The position numbers and the translations under genes are program-made. A stretch of DNA of 64,000 nt, from NCBI GenBank assembly GCA_036971615.1, contig JAYKKR010000006.1, forward strand, positions 372,001 to 436,000, written 5' to 3'. The notes below the pieces were generated by a model. That model did no database searches, was not told where the DNA came from, and worked only from the letters and a program-made list of their open reading frames with translations. Source of the DNA: Amyloporia xantha. Taxonomy: Eukaryota; Basidiomycota; Agaricomycetes; Polyporales; Adustoporiaceae. Shown here in pieces: positions 11,743 through 23,069 of the stretch (position 1 is its first letter; the number at the start of each line of letters is the position of its first letter).

Positions 11743-13862
11743 ATGCTTTCAAGACAACTGATCGCCTTGGCCCGGGGGCGGGCTCTTCGCGCCAATGCCG
11801 CGGCCATGTCGAAAGGATGGTGCGTTGTCACACCGCTGCAGGAGTGCTGAAGTGACCGTGTCGCCTCTAGGAAGGTCGCGACCTCGTATTCGAGGCGGGC
11901 GCAATTCCATTCCACGAATCTCCTCCAAGGTAATGTCTTCCATGCTATCCCCTTTGCTTGTCATTCACGAAAGGGACCTGCTGCTTTACCGACCGCTACC
12001 ATCGCCTACGCGTATTTTAACACGTGCAGCCGAGACCGTGAAGGTGCCTCAGATGGCGGAGTCTATCTCAGAGGGCACGCTGAAAACATGGTTGAAACAA
12101 GTCGGAGACACGGTACAGCAGGACGAGGAGGTTGCGACTATTGAAACCGATAAGGTACGCTTTCTGTTGCAGTTCATCATTAGTGGCGCGCACATGTCTC
12201 GTGTAGTCTGCACTCCTTATCCCCCCCTTGCAATCTAAACCCATCTTGGCTCGCATCGCACTGCCAGCCTGCAGCATTGCACCCTGCTGCAGACATGCCT
12301 TCTCCAACTTTATTTATCACCCGTTTTCATATCTTTAGTCTAACAAACAACTTGTCCATCTAGATTGATGTCTCAGTGAACGCATCTACCGCAGGTACTA
12401 TCACAGAACTGCTTGCAAGCGAGGAAGACACAGTCTCGGTTGGCCAAGATCTCTTCCGTATCGAGCCTGGCGAAGTCAGTGAGTCAAAAGAGAAGGCGCC
12501 AGAGCCTGCACCTGTCCCCGAGACGGAGGACAAGACCGAGCCTAAAGATCAGCAGGTCGTGAAAGACACCCCTCCGCCACCGAGTCCTGCGCCTCAGGAT
12601 GTGCGTGCCGAAGATAAGGCGGGCGTACAAGGTGGGACAGCCAAGAAGGAGATGAAAGAGACTCCCAAGGCCGCGCCCGCACCCGCGAAAGGTAAGGAGG
12701 CCAAGGAGGAGGCGGCCCCGCCGCGCGTGGCAGGCGCACGCACGGAGACGCGGGTGAAGATGAACCGGATGCGGCTGCGCATCGCAGAACGGCTGAAGGA
12801 GTCGCAGAACTCCGCGGCATCGCTGACGACGTTCAATGAGATCGACATGCACAGCCTGATGGACATGCGGAAGAAGTACAAGGAGGAGGTGATGAAGGTG
12901 CACGATGTGAAGCTTGGCTTCATGAGCGCGTTCGCGAAGGCGTGCTGTCTCGTGCTGAAGGAGATCCCTGCGGCGAATGCGTCCATCGAGGGTGACGAGA
13001 TTGTGTATCGTGATTACGTCGACTTGAGCGTCGCTGTCGCAACGCCTAAGGGCCTCGTGACGCCGGTGGTGAGGAATGCGGAGAGCATGAACTTTGTTGA
13101 GATTGAGAAGGAGATTGCGTCCTTGGGCAAGAAGGTGAGCGCGTCGATCGTGTCACCGTGATCATATCTGAAGAATATGTGCAGGCCCGTGATGGCAAGC
13201 TCACGCTTGAAGACATGGCGGGCGGTACCTTCACTATGTGAGCACTCCTCGTGCCATCATTGCATCTCGGGCATGAAATTGATGGACAATCGCACGCAGC
13301 TCCAACGGCGGTGTCTTCGGCTCGCTGTACGGCACCCCTATCATCAACCTTCCCCAAGCCGCAGTCCTAGGTAAGTGACGTCCATCCGCGCAGCCATATG
13401 ATCGTCACATCCGTCGATTATGCCCGGGCGAAACTGAAATCGGTCGGGACCGCTGCGCGTGTTCCGCCCTATGTTCGGCCGGATGCTCATTCGGACGGCG
13501 ACTGACGGATGCTTTCATTTCAGGCATGCATACGATCAAGGAGCGCCCGGTCGTTGTTAACGGACAGATCGTCATCCGCCCGATCATGGTTGTAGCGCTG
13601 ACGTACGACCACCGATTGCTCGACGGGCGGGAAGCGGTCACTTTCCTCGGTGGGTTATGCTGCTCTTCATGTCCTCACCTCGTTACTGACATATTGTCTT
13701 GTTTGTATTCGCCTTTGCTTTTGTGTGGTGCTTCTCCTTCGATCTTTGTCGCCCCAACTGGCGGTTGTCGACGGCTGTTATTGTGCGTTGGTGCGTGGTT
13801 TCATGTGCGCAGTGAAAGTGCGGGACTACCTGGAGGATCCGAGAAAGATGCTACTGGCGTAA
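11743..13862 (+). CDS. KGD2: Dihydrolipoamide succinyltransferase, E2 of 2-oxoglutarate dehydrogenase
   Basis: TCA-cycle enzyme of the mitochondrial matrix that transfers succinyl groups from lipoamide to CoA. The N-terminus [20 protein letters not shown] is basic and suits a mitochondrial targeting peptide. A single lipoyl domain follows, with the lipoyl lysine in [13 protein letters not shown], split by an intron after ETDK (12155-12363). Then comes a Pro/Lys/Ala-rich linker (12480-12740) without an obvious E3-binding domain, as is normal for this E2. The catalytic domain includes [47 protein letters not shown] and the active-site DHRLLDGRE. It ends [15 protein letters not shown]. At least six introns; the first three small exons in the presequence region are the least certain. 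Confidence 0.94.
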
Positions 13863-14309
13863 GGCCCAGGTCTTATTTCCTCCTCGAGGCTGCCGTAAGA
13901 TATCCGTGCGCTCGCGAATACAGTTATCCAGATGTCCAGATATACGGTACACTGCGTCCGGGCGACGGCGATTGTACAAGACTGAAGTACTTCCTGTCCA
14001 TAATCTCACCGTCCATAATCCATCATCCTGTCCGGACCTTCACTGCTTCGACGTTCCTCTTCCTAAGGGGCCTTCTCGTACGATAAGAGTTTTGGCTTCT
14101 CGACTAGGGCTGTGGGTGTGCCTGCTGGCGCTACCGGTTTTTGAATTGCACATGCCCATTTGAGGAGGTCACGCTGCCTGGAGCCTGAGGGAACTGCCGG
14201 CGATGACGATGAGGGTCCTCCTTTCCGCGCAAGTGATCAACTCCGTTATGAAATCTTCACCTGGCAGACCGAAATCTGGGACTAGAGGCCGGCCAGGGCC
14301 TAAGGCTAA
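13863..14309. other. KGD2 3' flank up to the foldback element
   Basis: Short intergenic stretch with no recognisable gene. Its last bases (14302-14309, AAGGCTAA) are the left target-site duplicate of the foldback transposon. Confidence 0.5.
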
Positions 14310-14815
14310 CACCTCAACCTCACCGTAAATATAGCTAATTAGCTTGGCATACACGTGAGGTGTGGCAAGCTAATTAGCTTCGATTGGTATGTCCCCGCAC
14401 ACTGCCAGTACCACCGCCAGATAGCTACCACCTCCTGCCAATTCAAGTACTCAGAGTCGAGATCACTGATGAAAGCTTTGTCATCGCTGATAAGGCCGTC
14501 GGGGCTATCTGGCCGCCAGATAACGTCAGCGCTCCTGCTACGTAGTCCCCGACGCCCGACGCCCGCTACCCGTGCTCGCTACTCCCGCCGCCTGCTACTC
14601 CCTGCCGCCCACCGTGCACGCTCGCCACTCTCCGACGCCCGCCACCCGTGCGCGCTATCATAGTCTACTCCCCGATGCTTATTATGCCCGCTACTCCCCG
14701 ATGCCCGCCACGCACGCTCGCTACTCCCGCCGGCCGCTACTCCCCGCCGCGCACCGTGCACGCTCGTTCCTCTCTGATGCCCACCACCCGTGCTTGCTAC
14801 TCCCCGATGCCCGCC
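14310..14815 (+). repeat. Left arm of foldback element
   Basis: Inverted partner of 15894-16399. The outer 80 bp hold two copies of the palindrome AGCTAATTAGCT in opposed context, (A)GCTAATTAGCTTGGC and GGCAAGCTAATTAGC, so each tip can itself fold. Farther in, TATCTGGCCGCCAGATA is another palindrome. The inner half is minisatellite. The 102-residue frame at 14355-14663 recurs identically in the other arm and is therefore a repeat by-product, not a gene. Confidence 0.85.
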
Positions 14816-15893
14816 ACGCACACGTGCTACTCCCCGACATCCACCGCGCACGCTCGCTACTTTCCGACACCCGCCATCCGTGCACACTATAGTCTACTCC
14901 TCAATGCCTACCATGCCCGCTTAGTACTCCCTGTCGCGTGCCGCGCACGCTCGCTACTCTACGATGCCCGCCACCTGTGCTTGCTACTCCCCGACACCCG
15001 CCACGCGCGCACTACTCCCCTTCTACGTCTCGTTGGTGTGCATAGGAGGAGGAGCGGGCAGTGAAATTGGAGCTGGGTACGTCAGCGTGTTCATATCGTC
15101 AATAGGCGGTGGTCTCGAGCCGTGGTGTGAATGTAGGTACAGCTCTAGCAGTAAAATACATGTAATATATTGAGTTCTGTATACATTCCAATATACAACA
15201 TTAACACAAACTATGGACTTCTTAGCAATGAACAAATAGACCGTGAGTTGGACGAAAGCTAGATAGACAGCATCAGCTGTTCTGCAGGGAGAGCCGTCCT
15301 ACCAATGTTATGCCTGTCGGGCATCTTAGCGCTACAATGCTTTATGCCAGTGAATGCGTACTCTGTTGCGAGCTGCCTGTGGCCTCTCCTAGTTGCCTCC
15401 AATGCATCACTTGTCTCTGCGCTGTACATCTGTATTCCTCTTTCTATTCTGATAGATTTGTTCTTACCGCTTCGATATCTTCTTGATATCTCGTGTGTTT
15501 GCTGTTTGACTGTCAATATAACATATCTCAATCGCTCTGCCATTATTATAGAACGGGCTGTATGCCCAATCCAACCGTGCCACCTTCTTTGTGCTCTCAT
15601 TATATGCCAGGACTACTATTGCATTATTGGAGCTCGAGCTCTATAGTTATTCTTGTAATGCTTACATGTCTAATAGTGTTATAATGGATGTGTATATTGA
15701 ATATTATTGCATGTAACACGAGTCATGTTGACTACTGATCCACATGGAAGATGACACCGACACATCGGGGGAGTGGCGAGTGCAGGTGGCGGACGTCGGG
15801 GAGTAGCACATGCGCGTGGCGGGTGTCGGAGAGGAACGAGCGGGCACGGCGGGGCAGCGGGGAGGAACAGGTGGTGGAGAGAGGCATGCGTGC

Positions 15894-16399
15894 GGCGGGC
15901 ATCGGGGAGTAGCAAGCACGGGTGGTGGGCATCAGAGAGGAACGAGCGTGCACGGTGCGCGGCGGGGAGTAGCGGCCGGTGGGAGTAGCGAGCGTGCGTG
16001 GCGGGCATCGGGGAGTAGCGGGCATAATAAGCATCGGGGAGTAGACTATGATAGCGCGCACGGGTGGCGGGCGTCGGAGAGTGGCGAGCGTGCACGGTGG
16101 GCGGCAGGGAGTAGCAGGCGGCGGGAGTAGCGAGCACGGGTAGCGGGCGTCGGGCGTCGGGGACTACGTAGCAGGAGCGCTGACGTTATCTGGCGGCCAG
16201 ATAGCCCCGACGGCCTTATCAGCGATGACAAAGCTTTCATCAGTGATCTCGACTCTGAGTACTTGAATTGGCAGGAGGTGGTAGCTATCTGGCGGTGGTA
16301 CTGGCAGTGTGCGGGGACATACCAATCGAAGCTAATTAGCTTGCCACACCTCACGTGTATGCCAAGCTAATTAGCTATATTTACGGTGAGGTTGAGGTG
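15894..16399 (-). repeat. Right arm of foldback element
   Basis: Reverse complement of 14310-14815. The only difference I saw by eye is near 15981, where the left arm has CGC and the right arm CAC. The near-identity means that insertion, or arm homogenisation, was recent. Confidence 0.85.
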
Positions 16400-16407
16400 A
16401 AGGCTAA

Positions 16408-17682
16408 CGGAAGATGGCAAGTGCGTCGCCGGAGCGGAACGTGAAGGTGTCAACGCCTCCTTTGCCTTGCATGGTATGCATATGGTAAGAGGTACAATTG
16501 CAAGCTATACGACTCTCGACTACGTGCTAGCGCTGGGATATGATTTGCGCCGTCTGCACTCCCTAGAGCACTGGAGTCCTGTGCGCCCATGGATACCCAG
16601 ATATCTTGACGAGTGGGAGAACCACCTGTATACATCTCATTTCCGATACCCGAAGTCAGGGTCAATAGAGTGGGAATCGCTCGCGGGCTGTTGACAGCGC
16701 GGATGATTTAGAACGCGCCCGGGGAGCTCACGCGACCGAGCCCTGGCCCGTCTCCGTCTCATTGTCCGTAGCCGACGTCGTTCGCGCGAGACAGCGGACG
16801 TTACAGTTGCTCTGCTGCGCGGTGAGCTTGTTGCGCCCGCTGCGTCCTGCCCGAGTGCATCGACGGACGATATGCATACGTGCGGGGCGCAGTGGAGAAC
16901 GCTATCGATGATTGGGCGCTCGGATGCTAATTCGCTGCTCGATGACGGTATCGGGTGGACAGCCCATCGCCCACGGACCAGCCACAAAAGATGGCGCGGA
17001 TGACAATACAGCACGGCCACAATGCAAACCGAATTGAGCGATATGTGATTGAGAGAGGCGGTGTGCAAAAGAAGGCCAAATATACTTGCAATTGCTCGAG
17101 GACATTGTGCTGCTGGCAGTGCGTGTCAGCGCCATCTTCAGGACGGTGCTAGACGCAGGAGGTGCACCTGGTTATCACCATCACGGAGAAAGGCGAGGAG
17201 AGAGAGATGGAACTAGGAGGAGACATGCTTGAAATGAACGGACAGGGCACGGAAGGCTGGCGTGGAAGACATGGTCGCAGATCCAGGGTGGGAGACGGAT
17301 AGGATGGCAGGCCTCGTGTGTTCGCCCAAGAGGGCAAGGAAAGATCAGAGGGACGGAGAGATCAGAGAAGAGGCAGGCTGGAGGCTGGAGCCGGCCATGG
17401 GATGGGGACATCCGACATGCTCAGGCGCGGTGGCTGACAGGGCGGGAGAGCCACCCGGCACGGATGTCTCGGCCGGGTGGAGCACCGGCGGCAGGCGGAC
17501 AAGCTTCGAACTCCGCGCCAAATGGAGACCCGGGCGATTGATACAAAACAGGTGACCGATCTCGCCAGCCAACTCTCCCATACTCCCTCTCTGCCTCGTT
17601 TTTCATTCGCAACCATTCCGTCCCCGTCGTCGCGCTCGTCGCCCCCTCCCCTCCCGCCGACATCCACCGTGCACTCCCCGCC
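16408..17682. other. Intergenic and 5' region of the Edc-like gene
   Basis: No protein family is recognisable. A 143-residue minus frame (16637-17068) is Arg/Ser-rich and unlike any family I know. 17160-17420 is purine-rich on the + strand, and 17566-17682 is strongly pyrimidine-rich (listed separately). Confidence 0.45.
17566..17682 (+). promoter_or_regulatory. Pyrimidine-rich leader before the Edc-like ATG
   Basis: About 115 bp of almost uninterrupted C/T-rich sequence end directly at the ATG at 17683. CT-rich blocks next to start codons mark transcription start regions of many fungal genes. No TATA box is evident close by. Confidence 0.5.
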
Positions 17683-19098
17683 ATGATTGCCATCCAGAAG
17701 CCTCCACATATGTTCGCTGCCCCTTTGTGCCGTCCGAGTCATAGCCGTGCTCCGTCAGCACCAGTCGTCGTTAGGCCTACTCACACCCCCGGCCTCCTGT
17801 CTCTCTCCAAGCCTTCTCAGCCCGCAGTTCGTCCCCAGGCTGCTCAGCAACAGCGTCAGCAACGTCCGTCGCCCAGGGCTAAGCCTCACCAGCGGTCACC
17901 GCAACCTGCGCAGGCGCTTGCGCATGCCTCCGAGGCTGTCAAGAAGCCTACGGGTGCGGTGCCCAAGGCTGACATTGCAGCACCAGAGAAGGCATCCGAG
18001 AAGCCCAACGGACAGGCAACGACCACTGTCAGCCCCGACAAGCCTCCTAGAGGCCGGCAAGGCAAGCAGGCTAGCAAAGATAAGGCTCAGCGAAGGTTGG
18101 TATAGTTCAATGCTACGGTAATAACTCAATGTATGCTCAATGCCTCTTCATATATCCGCATAATCAGGAGTGCATCTTCGTCTTCCTGTGTTCCAGCGCG
18201 GCGGCAATCGCACCAACCGTCCCCTCCCCCTTCTACCCGGATACCCTCGCAGGCAGAGGTTTCTTCCAAGCGCTCACCTAAGTCCTCTCGTCAGATTGTC
18301 ACTGCACCAGACCTCACCGATCCTTTCGTCGACAACACTCCCGCTGTGCGTGACTCGGCTCCCGCGGAGCCCGCAAAGGCAGGGTCTAAGGGCCCTGCCT
18401 TCCGCTCCCCGCCTCCTTTGGCTCAACCGTCAGGTAAACTCGCTCGCCGTCGTCAGCTCAACTCCCGAGCCTCGACGACCCCTACGCACCCCAAGACAGT
18501 GCCCCACCGCAAGGAAAGGGTTGCTGCGCTTGTGGGCACCGTGAATGACAACACGCTCTCGTCGCTGAAGACTCGCCATGTTTCAGTGGCAGACTGGGAT
18601 TCTTTTCCGATCTGTGATGATTCAGCCGATCATGCTGACGACAGTGACGATACTCCTCCTACGACGCCTCTGAGGGAGACTGCTAGTGTCCCTCCTAAGA
18701 GGGCAGCTAGGGCCTGGCACCCGGCCGACGGCTTTGACGTCGCCCCGCATACAGCCCCGCTATCTTCCACGCATGGCTTCCCGTTCGTACCGCCGCACAC
18801 CTCGTCCACTCCCACCCCAGCGCAGCGCCGTCGTAACCACAGGCGTGCTCCCAGTGAGGGTGTGTTCCATATGTCCATGGACGAAGATTCCTCGTCGTCG
18901 TCAACGTCAGATTTGTTCTCGTTCACCGGGATGCCCGCTCCTGGCTCTAGGCGGATGCTTGCTGCCGAGTTCATGCATGCTCGGGCGCACCCAGTTGACG
19001 GCGGGCACGCCTCCTCCGCTCCGCAGGCGGGATATTTCGCCGGCTCGATATTCCAGAGTTCGCCGAGCCCGGAGGAGCTGCCTCCGCCGTCATTCTGA
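17683..19098 (+). CDS. Disordered protein with C-terminal Edc1/PNRC-like decapping motif
   Basis: 447 residues in two exons (17683-18095, 18168-19098), joined in phase by GTTGGT...ATCAG. The whole chain is low-complexity (Pro, Ser, Ala, Lys) and lacks a folded domain. The last residues, FAGSIFQSSPSPEELPPP, match the short linear motif of yeast Edc1/Edc2 and metazoan PNRC proteins (an aromatic/AG patch, then SPxPxxLPxPxF) that binds Dcp1 and activates Dcp2 decapping. A second conserved-looking block is VADWDSFPICDDSADHADD. The function is inferred from this motif, so it should be treated as a putative mRNA-decapping activator. It has a pyrimidine-rich leader and an unusually long gene-free region after the stop. 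An unrelated disordered protein remains possible. Confidence 0.68.
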
Positions 19099-21443
19099 CT
19101 TACTGTACATTCTTAGAATTTCTCAAGTGTAGAGGTGGGTTTCTTCTTATTCTGAAGGTATACAGCCGCTCATTGCATCGATTAAGCAGTCCAGTGATAA
19201 TTGGGAATCTCAGATGTTCACATTTATAGTCGCTGATATTATCGCTAATACTCAAATCTCTCGAAGCCCTCGTCGACCGCCTAATGCCGTAATATCCCCC
19301 ATTTCCTCCATCCGCCTTCATCTCCGTCCCCGTATTGGGCCTTCGGACTTGTACACCAGATTATCCTCATTTAGATATCATTATTCTTCAGGCAAACGGT
19401 CTTCGTCGCTCTTCGCTGCAGCGGTCTTTGGGATTTCCATTTTCTCTGGGCTCACACTTGCACGACATTCGACACTCGTACTACTATTTCGGTCATCTTC
19501 ATCGGTCACGGTTACTCGCTCAGGACAACTCGCTTCGATTTACGGTCTTGCTCACTAGATACCCGCCTCTTGCTGGGTCGGCTATCAGCGCTGGCATTCA
19601 TACCCCTCGCTGTTAGCAACTGCGCCAAAAGCTCTTCATTCGCATCCGTGTGTTTGCTGGGTCGAAAACGCATCCCCACGTCCCCCCTTCCTATTCCTTG
19701 TCCTATATATTTCGCACTCTCGACTCGGTTTTCTCCTACATCTCAATTGTGCCACTACCACCCAGCTCACACGTGCATGCTCTCGCATCCCCGGCATCCT
19801 TGCATCGCATTTCCAACTGCTTACGTGGCGCTCCACATTCGTGCAGCTGCTGCGTTGTAACAACAGGAAAACGATAGACGTCAAATATTACACATCAAGA
19901 AAACCCATACATTCAAAACGCGGCCGCCGCAGGGCGGCCACCATCTAATTTATCACCCTCAGCCGTCGTTGACGGGCGTCGGCTTTCGGGGGACTATTAT
20001 CTGTCGTCTCCGTTCTTCTTGGCTGGCTTCGCGTCGCCCGTCGTGTGTCTTGGTTTTTTTGTGGGACTCTGCTCGTATCCTCGGTCTCATTATTCCTATC
20101 CCTTCTCATTTCTATTGTAGCCTCTTCGGCGCCCTCTTTCATCTTTTGCGGCGTCCGATGACCTATTTTGCCCGTCGAGGATTTCGTTCACCGTTACGTC
20201 CTCGGCGGGATGCCCAGTGTATCAATATCACTCCAGCATCGTCGCCTGTCTTCATTCCTCCTGTGCACTAGTCTACTACGTCGTTTGGCTGAAGCCGTGA
20301 TCATTTACGGCGGATGCTGGCGACACCATATTATACACTATACTTCGGTTTACTACGTGCCATTCCTTTCCCCGTTGCGGTTCCTCCCCTTTTCCTTTTT
20401 ATATCTGTGCATGACTTATTGTGGGCTTATTGCCGGTGTACGTTGTTGGTCTTGCTTGTGAGTGAACATTTAGTGCTGTGCCTCATGCGAATTCTGACGG
20501 TCTAATACAGCTAGTCGCCTATATCATATACACGTATACGCATACCCGACACTACCCCCGATCTGTCCACACCGCCGGTGCTTTCGTCTCTGCCGTTCCC
20601 CCCTCGGCATTCCGTCTGTATATAGTCTCTTCTGACGACACCCGGCGGCTCGGCACATCACACTCCTTCAGTCTGTTTTCTTAGCCTCTTATATATCACG
20701 ACATAGAGTTGTGCTCCCTCTCCGTCTTCTTGGGTCTCGTCGCCGTATCGGTTCCCTCGCGTCCATATCTCCCCTCTCGGTCTTCTTCGCCCTCTTCCGC
20801 TCTGCTCAAGCATTTGGCCGCGTACCGTATAGATCGGTCGGCCGGACATTCTGTATCACCAGCCATCGCACACACCACTTTCCAGCGTTCAACCCGCTAG
20901 CTCCGTCCATCCTAATCCAAGCGCCGTCAACGACGTTCGCTCCTGTGTATCGTTAACCCCTTCTCCTATGCCTCACGATTGTATGCCAACGCCACATCCT
21001 ATGTCTCATAACGACAACCATCGTACACTACAAAGGAGCGTGCTTATTATCGGCCGTGGAGCGCGGGTTGGATGGGGCTGGTGTGCTGTGTATAGCTGGG
21101 TAAATGTGTACAGTGGGCTAATGTGGAGGGCGGTTGGGGATGCGAGCGTTTTTTGTCATTGTGAAGGTGGGCTGGCGGAAGGCGGCCGCACTGAAACGTA
21201 ATTTCTATGTTGTACTGGTACTGGGCCTTTGTGCATCTTGTATGACGAGTGGGTTGAATGAAGATTGTTCAGGATAACTTGTGGAATGAGTGGACCATGT
21301 CACTTCGCTTTCGGTTGAATGAACGCAGTGAGCGCGGTGATCATTTTGGCAGACATGGATGGTAATGATACACATGTGGAGATACAATACATGACGATAA
21401 TAACGATACGACAAAATGCCACGACATCAGTCCGTTGAGGACT
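19099..21443. other. 2.3-kb pyrimidine-skewed gene-free tract
   Basis: No supported coding region lies on either strand, although many short frames exist. From about 19250 to 20960 the + strand is persistently C/T-rich. The tract lies between two convergent genes, so a very long 3' UTR of the Edc-like mRNA or an independent non-coding transcript are the simplest explanations. No inverted repeat or target duplication was seen that would make it a transposon. Confidence 0.5.
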
Positions 21444-22383
21444 TTAAGGGAACGTCAAAATGTACTCCTTCATCGCAGTCTCCCAGCTGCAATTAGGCAA
21501 AGCGTCTGAGTCATCGTCGTAGCCCTGGCCCTCGCATACTTGCGCCAGCTGCGCGCCGATCTGCTCCATTATGTGCTTGAGGCCGTCTTGAACGTCGTCT
21601 GAGCGTTTCTTGACGAAGACAGGGACCAACATCTCGTGGCCTGTGGCAGAACCGGAGCTTGAGGCCGAACTAGGACCAGAGACAGGGGGTGAACTAGACG
21701 CAGCAGCCGAGACAGGTTTCTTATAGCCCGCAACCGTCTTGGATCCCGCAGAAGAGGACTTGGCACTAGAGGAGGCAGCGGCCTTGGGGGCACCGCGCGG
21801 GTAGATCCTGCTCGTGCGCCGCGAGTGCGTCTGCGCTTCCTGCGCGACGGCCTGTTCGACCTGCTGGTACGCGTCCGAGCCGGGGGCCGCGAGCGTCGCG
21901 AGGGCGTCGCGCGTCTCGTTGAAGGCGATCTCGCGCAGCTCCGCGTAGAAGTGCACCATCGAGCCGGGGGTGCCGCAGACGACGGGGCAGTCGGGGTTGG
22001 GGCAGCCGGGGGGGTCGACGCCGTTCTGCTGGCACTTGCCGTGGAAGTACCGGGGGAAGATGGCGGTCTCCATGCGCTGGTAGGCCTGCTTGTTGTACGC
22101 GGAGAGGACGGGCGAGAGGTAGTTGTATGTGGTGGATGGGCTGGGCTGGTTAGGGAGCATGTCGGAGATTTGCTTGGCCTGTGGTGGTGGACGGAGTTTT
22201 GGGTGGTAGGTAAGGCAGGGAATATTTGAGCAGACTCACTACGATGTTGAGGACGGAATGGACGGGGTCGGTGTAGTTGCCGAGAAAGGCGTTCGTGATG
22301 GCTATGATACATTCCCCCTCGCAGGCAGAGACAGTGGCCGGCACTGCAAACAGAAAGAATGGGAGATACGAAGAGAGGCGCAT
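21444..22383 (-). CDS. Secreted cysteine-containing protein, family unknown
   Basis: 292 residues in two exons (22240-22383, 21444-22178; intron GTGAGT...CACAG). It starts with a classical signal peptide, MRLSSYLPFFLFAVPATVSA, with likely cleavage before CEGEC. The predicted mature N-terminal half has Cys in CEGEC, CQQNGVDPPGCPNPDCPVVC and potential N-glycosylation sites (NYT, NET). The region from about residue 165 to 230 is Ser/Ala-rich, typical of O-glycosylated linkers. The C-terminal part has CEGQGYDDD...NCSW. No catalytic motif is recognisable. It is GC-rich and strongly codon-biased, which supports a real expressed gene. Likely extracellular or cell-wall associated. Confidence 0.8.
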
Positions 22384-23069
22384 GGTTCAGAAAAAACAAA
22401 AGGAGAAGCTACTAGAATATTGTCTTGGGACGAGGACGCTCGGGGGAACAACGCCAACTTCAACTCGACGCGTCCATTCGCGGTCACGAGATCGACGATG
22501 TTCGACTTGACGGATGTGAAGTTATTGAAAGCTTCCCATATTGGATTTTCTTGTAAGCAATGGGCTTATCAACGTATCAACTCTAATGGACCGAGTCCAT
22601 AACATGCCTGAAGTAATGGTCTACATGGCGGGCTGTGTCGCTACTGATGGGCTTTGTTTGGAATTTGCCAATAACATCAATATAATGTACCTCCGTTATG
22701 GATACCAGACTAGTGCTATGGAAGCGTCTCCATGCTGGATTGTCCGAGGAAGTTGCCGCCGGCCCATGGAAGGTCCGGATCCAGTCCTTCATGTTTGTCA
22801 CTTGCATTGTTCTTCTGAGCGACCGCAGCAGCGAAACGTCTGACGTTCTGATACCTTGTGCACCTTCGCAATTCTTTCCTCGACGAGAGGTTATGGTCCT
22901 ATTTGAGATTGATGGAGCATTTGAGCCTTTGTCAAATAGAACAATTGAGCAGATGGACCCTGAGCGCGAAATGTGAACACGTAAAATCACAACAGTGCCC
23001 CCAAGCGGATAGCTTTTGATATAAAGACAAACTGTGGGCAACTCCGAGCCCTGCTCACCTCTTTACAGA
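22384..23069. other. Intergenic between secreted protein and hypothetical gene
   Basis: Two overlapping frames on opposite strands are open here (22583-23041 minus, 22698-22976 plus) but neither is recognisable. The plus frame could be an upstream exon of the 23070 gene: GTGAAC...TTTACAG would join it in phase. TATAAA at 23020-23025 instead suggests a promoter 45 bp before that ATG. Confidence 0.35.

Larger units (their letters stand above)
14310..16399. mobile_element. 2.09-kb foldback DNA transposon (non-autonomous)
   Basis: Terminal inverted repeats begin CACCTCAACCTCACCG on the left and end with its exact complement on the right. The element is flanked by AAGGCTAA at 14302-14309 and 16400-16407; the next base, C, also matches on both sides. 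Arms of about 506 bp are almost identical, with one mismatch noticed. The inner part of each arm is a degenerate minisatellite rich in CTACTCCCCGATGCCCGCCA. The 730-bp centre (about 15030-15760) is AT-richer and has only short frames on both strands, none recognisable as transposase. An 8-bp duplication fits hAT and an 8-9-bp one with very long arms fits Mutator-like elements; I cannot decide between them. Confidence 0.87.

Noticed and set aside
14355..14663. 102-residue open frame, repeated identically at 16046-16354 on the other strand
   Set aside because: It lies entirely in the foldback arms and its second half is minisatellite; the duplication is a consequence of the inverted repeat, not gene conservation.
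15259..15646. Overlapping 113-residue frames on both strands in the foldback loop
   Set aside because: Neither resembles a transposase or other family; open frames on both strands of the same AT-balanced stretch look accidental.
16637..17068. 143-residue minus-strand frame
   Set aside because: Arg/Ser-rich, no family pattern, no clear promoter or splice context; more likely chance in GC-rich DNA upstream of the Edc-like gene.
21825..22229. 134-residue plus-strand frame antisense to the secreted protein
   Set aside because: Shadow of a GC-rich coding exon; the minus strand has the signal peptide, splice sites and sensible composition.
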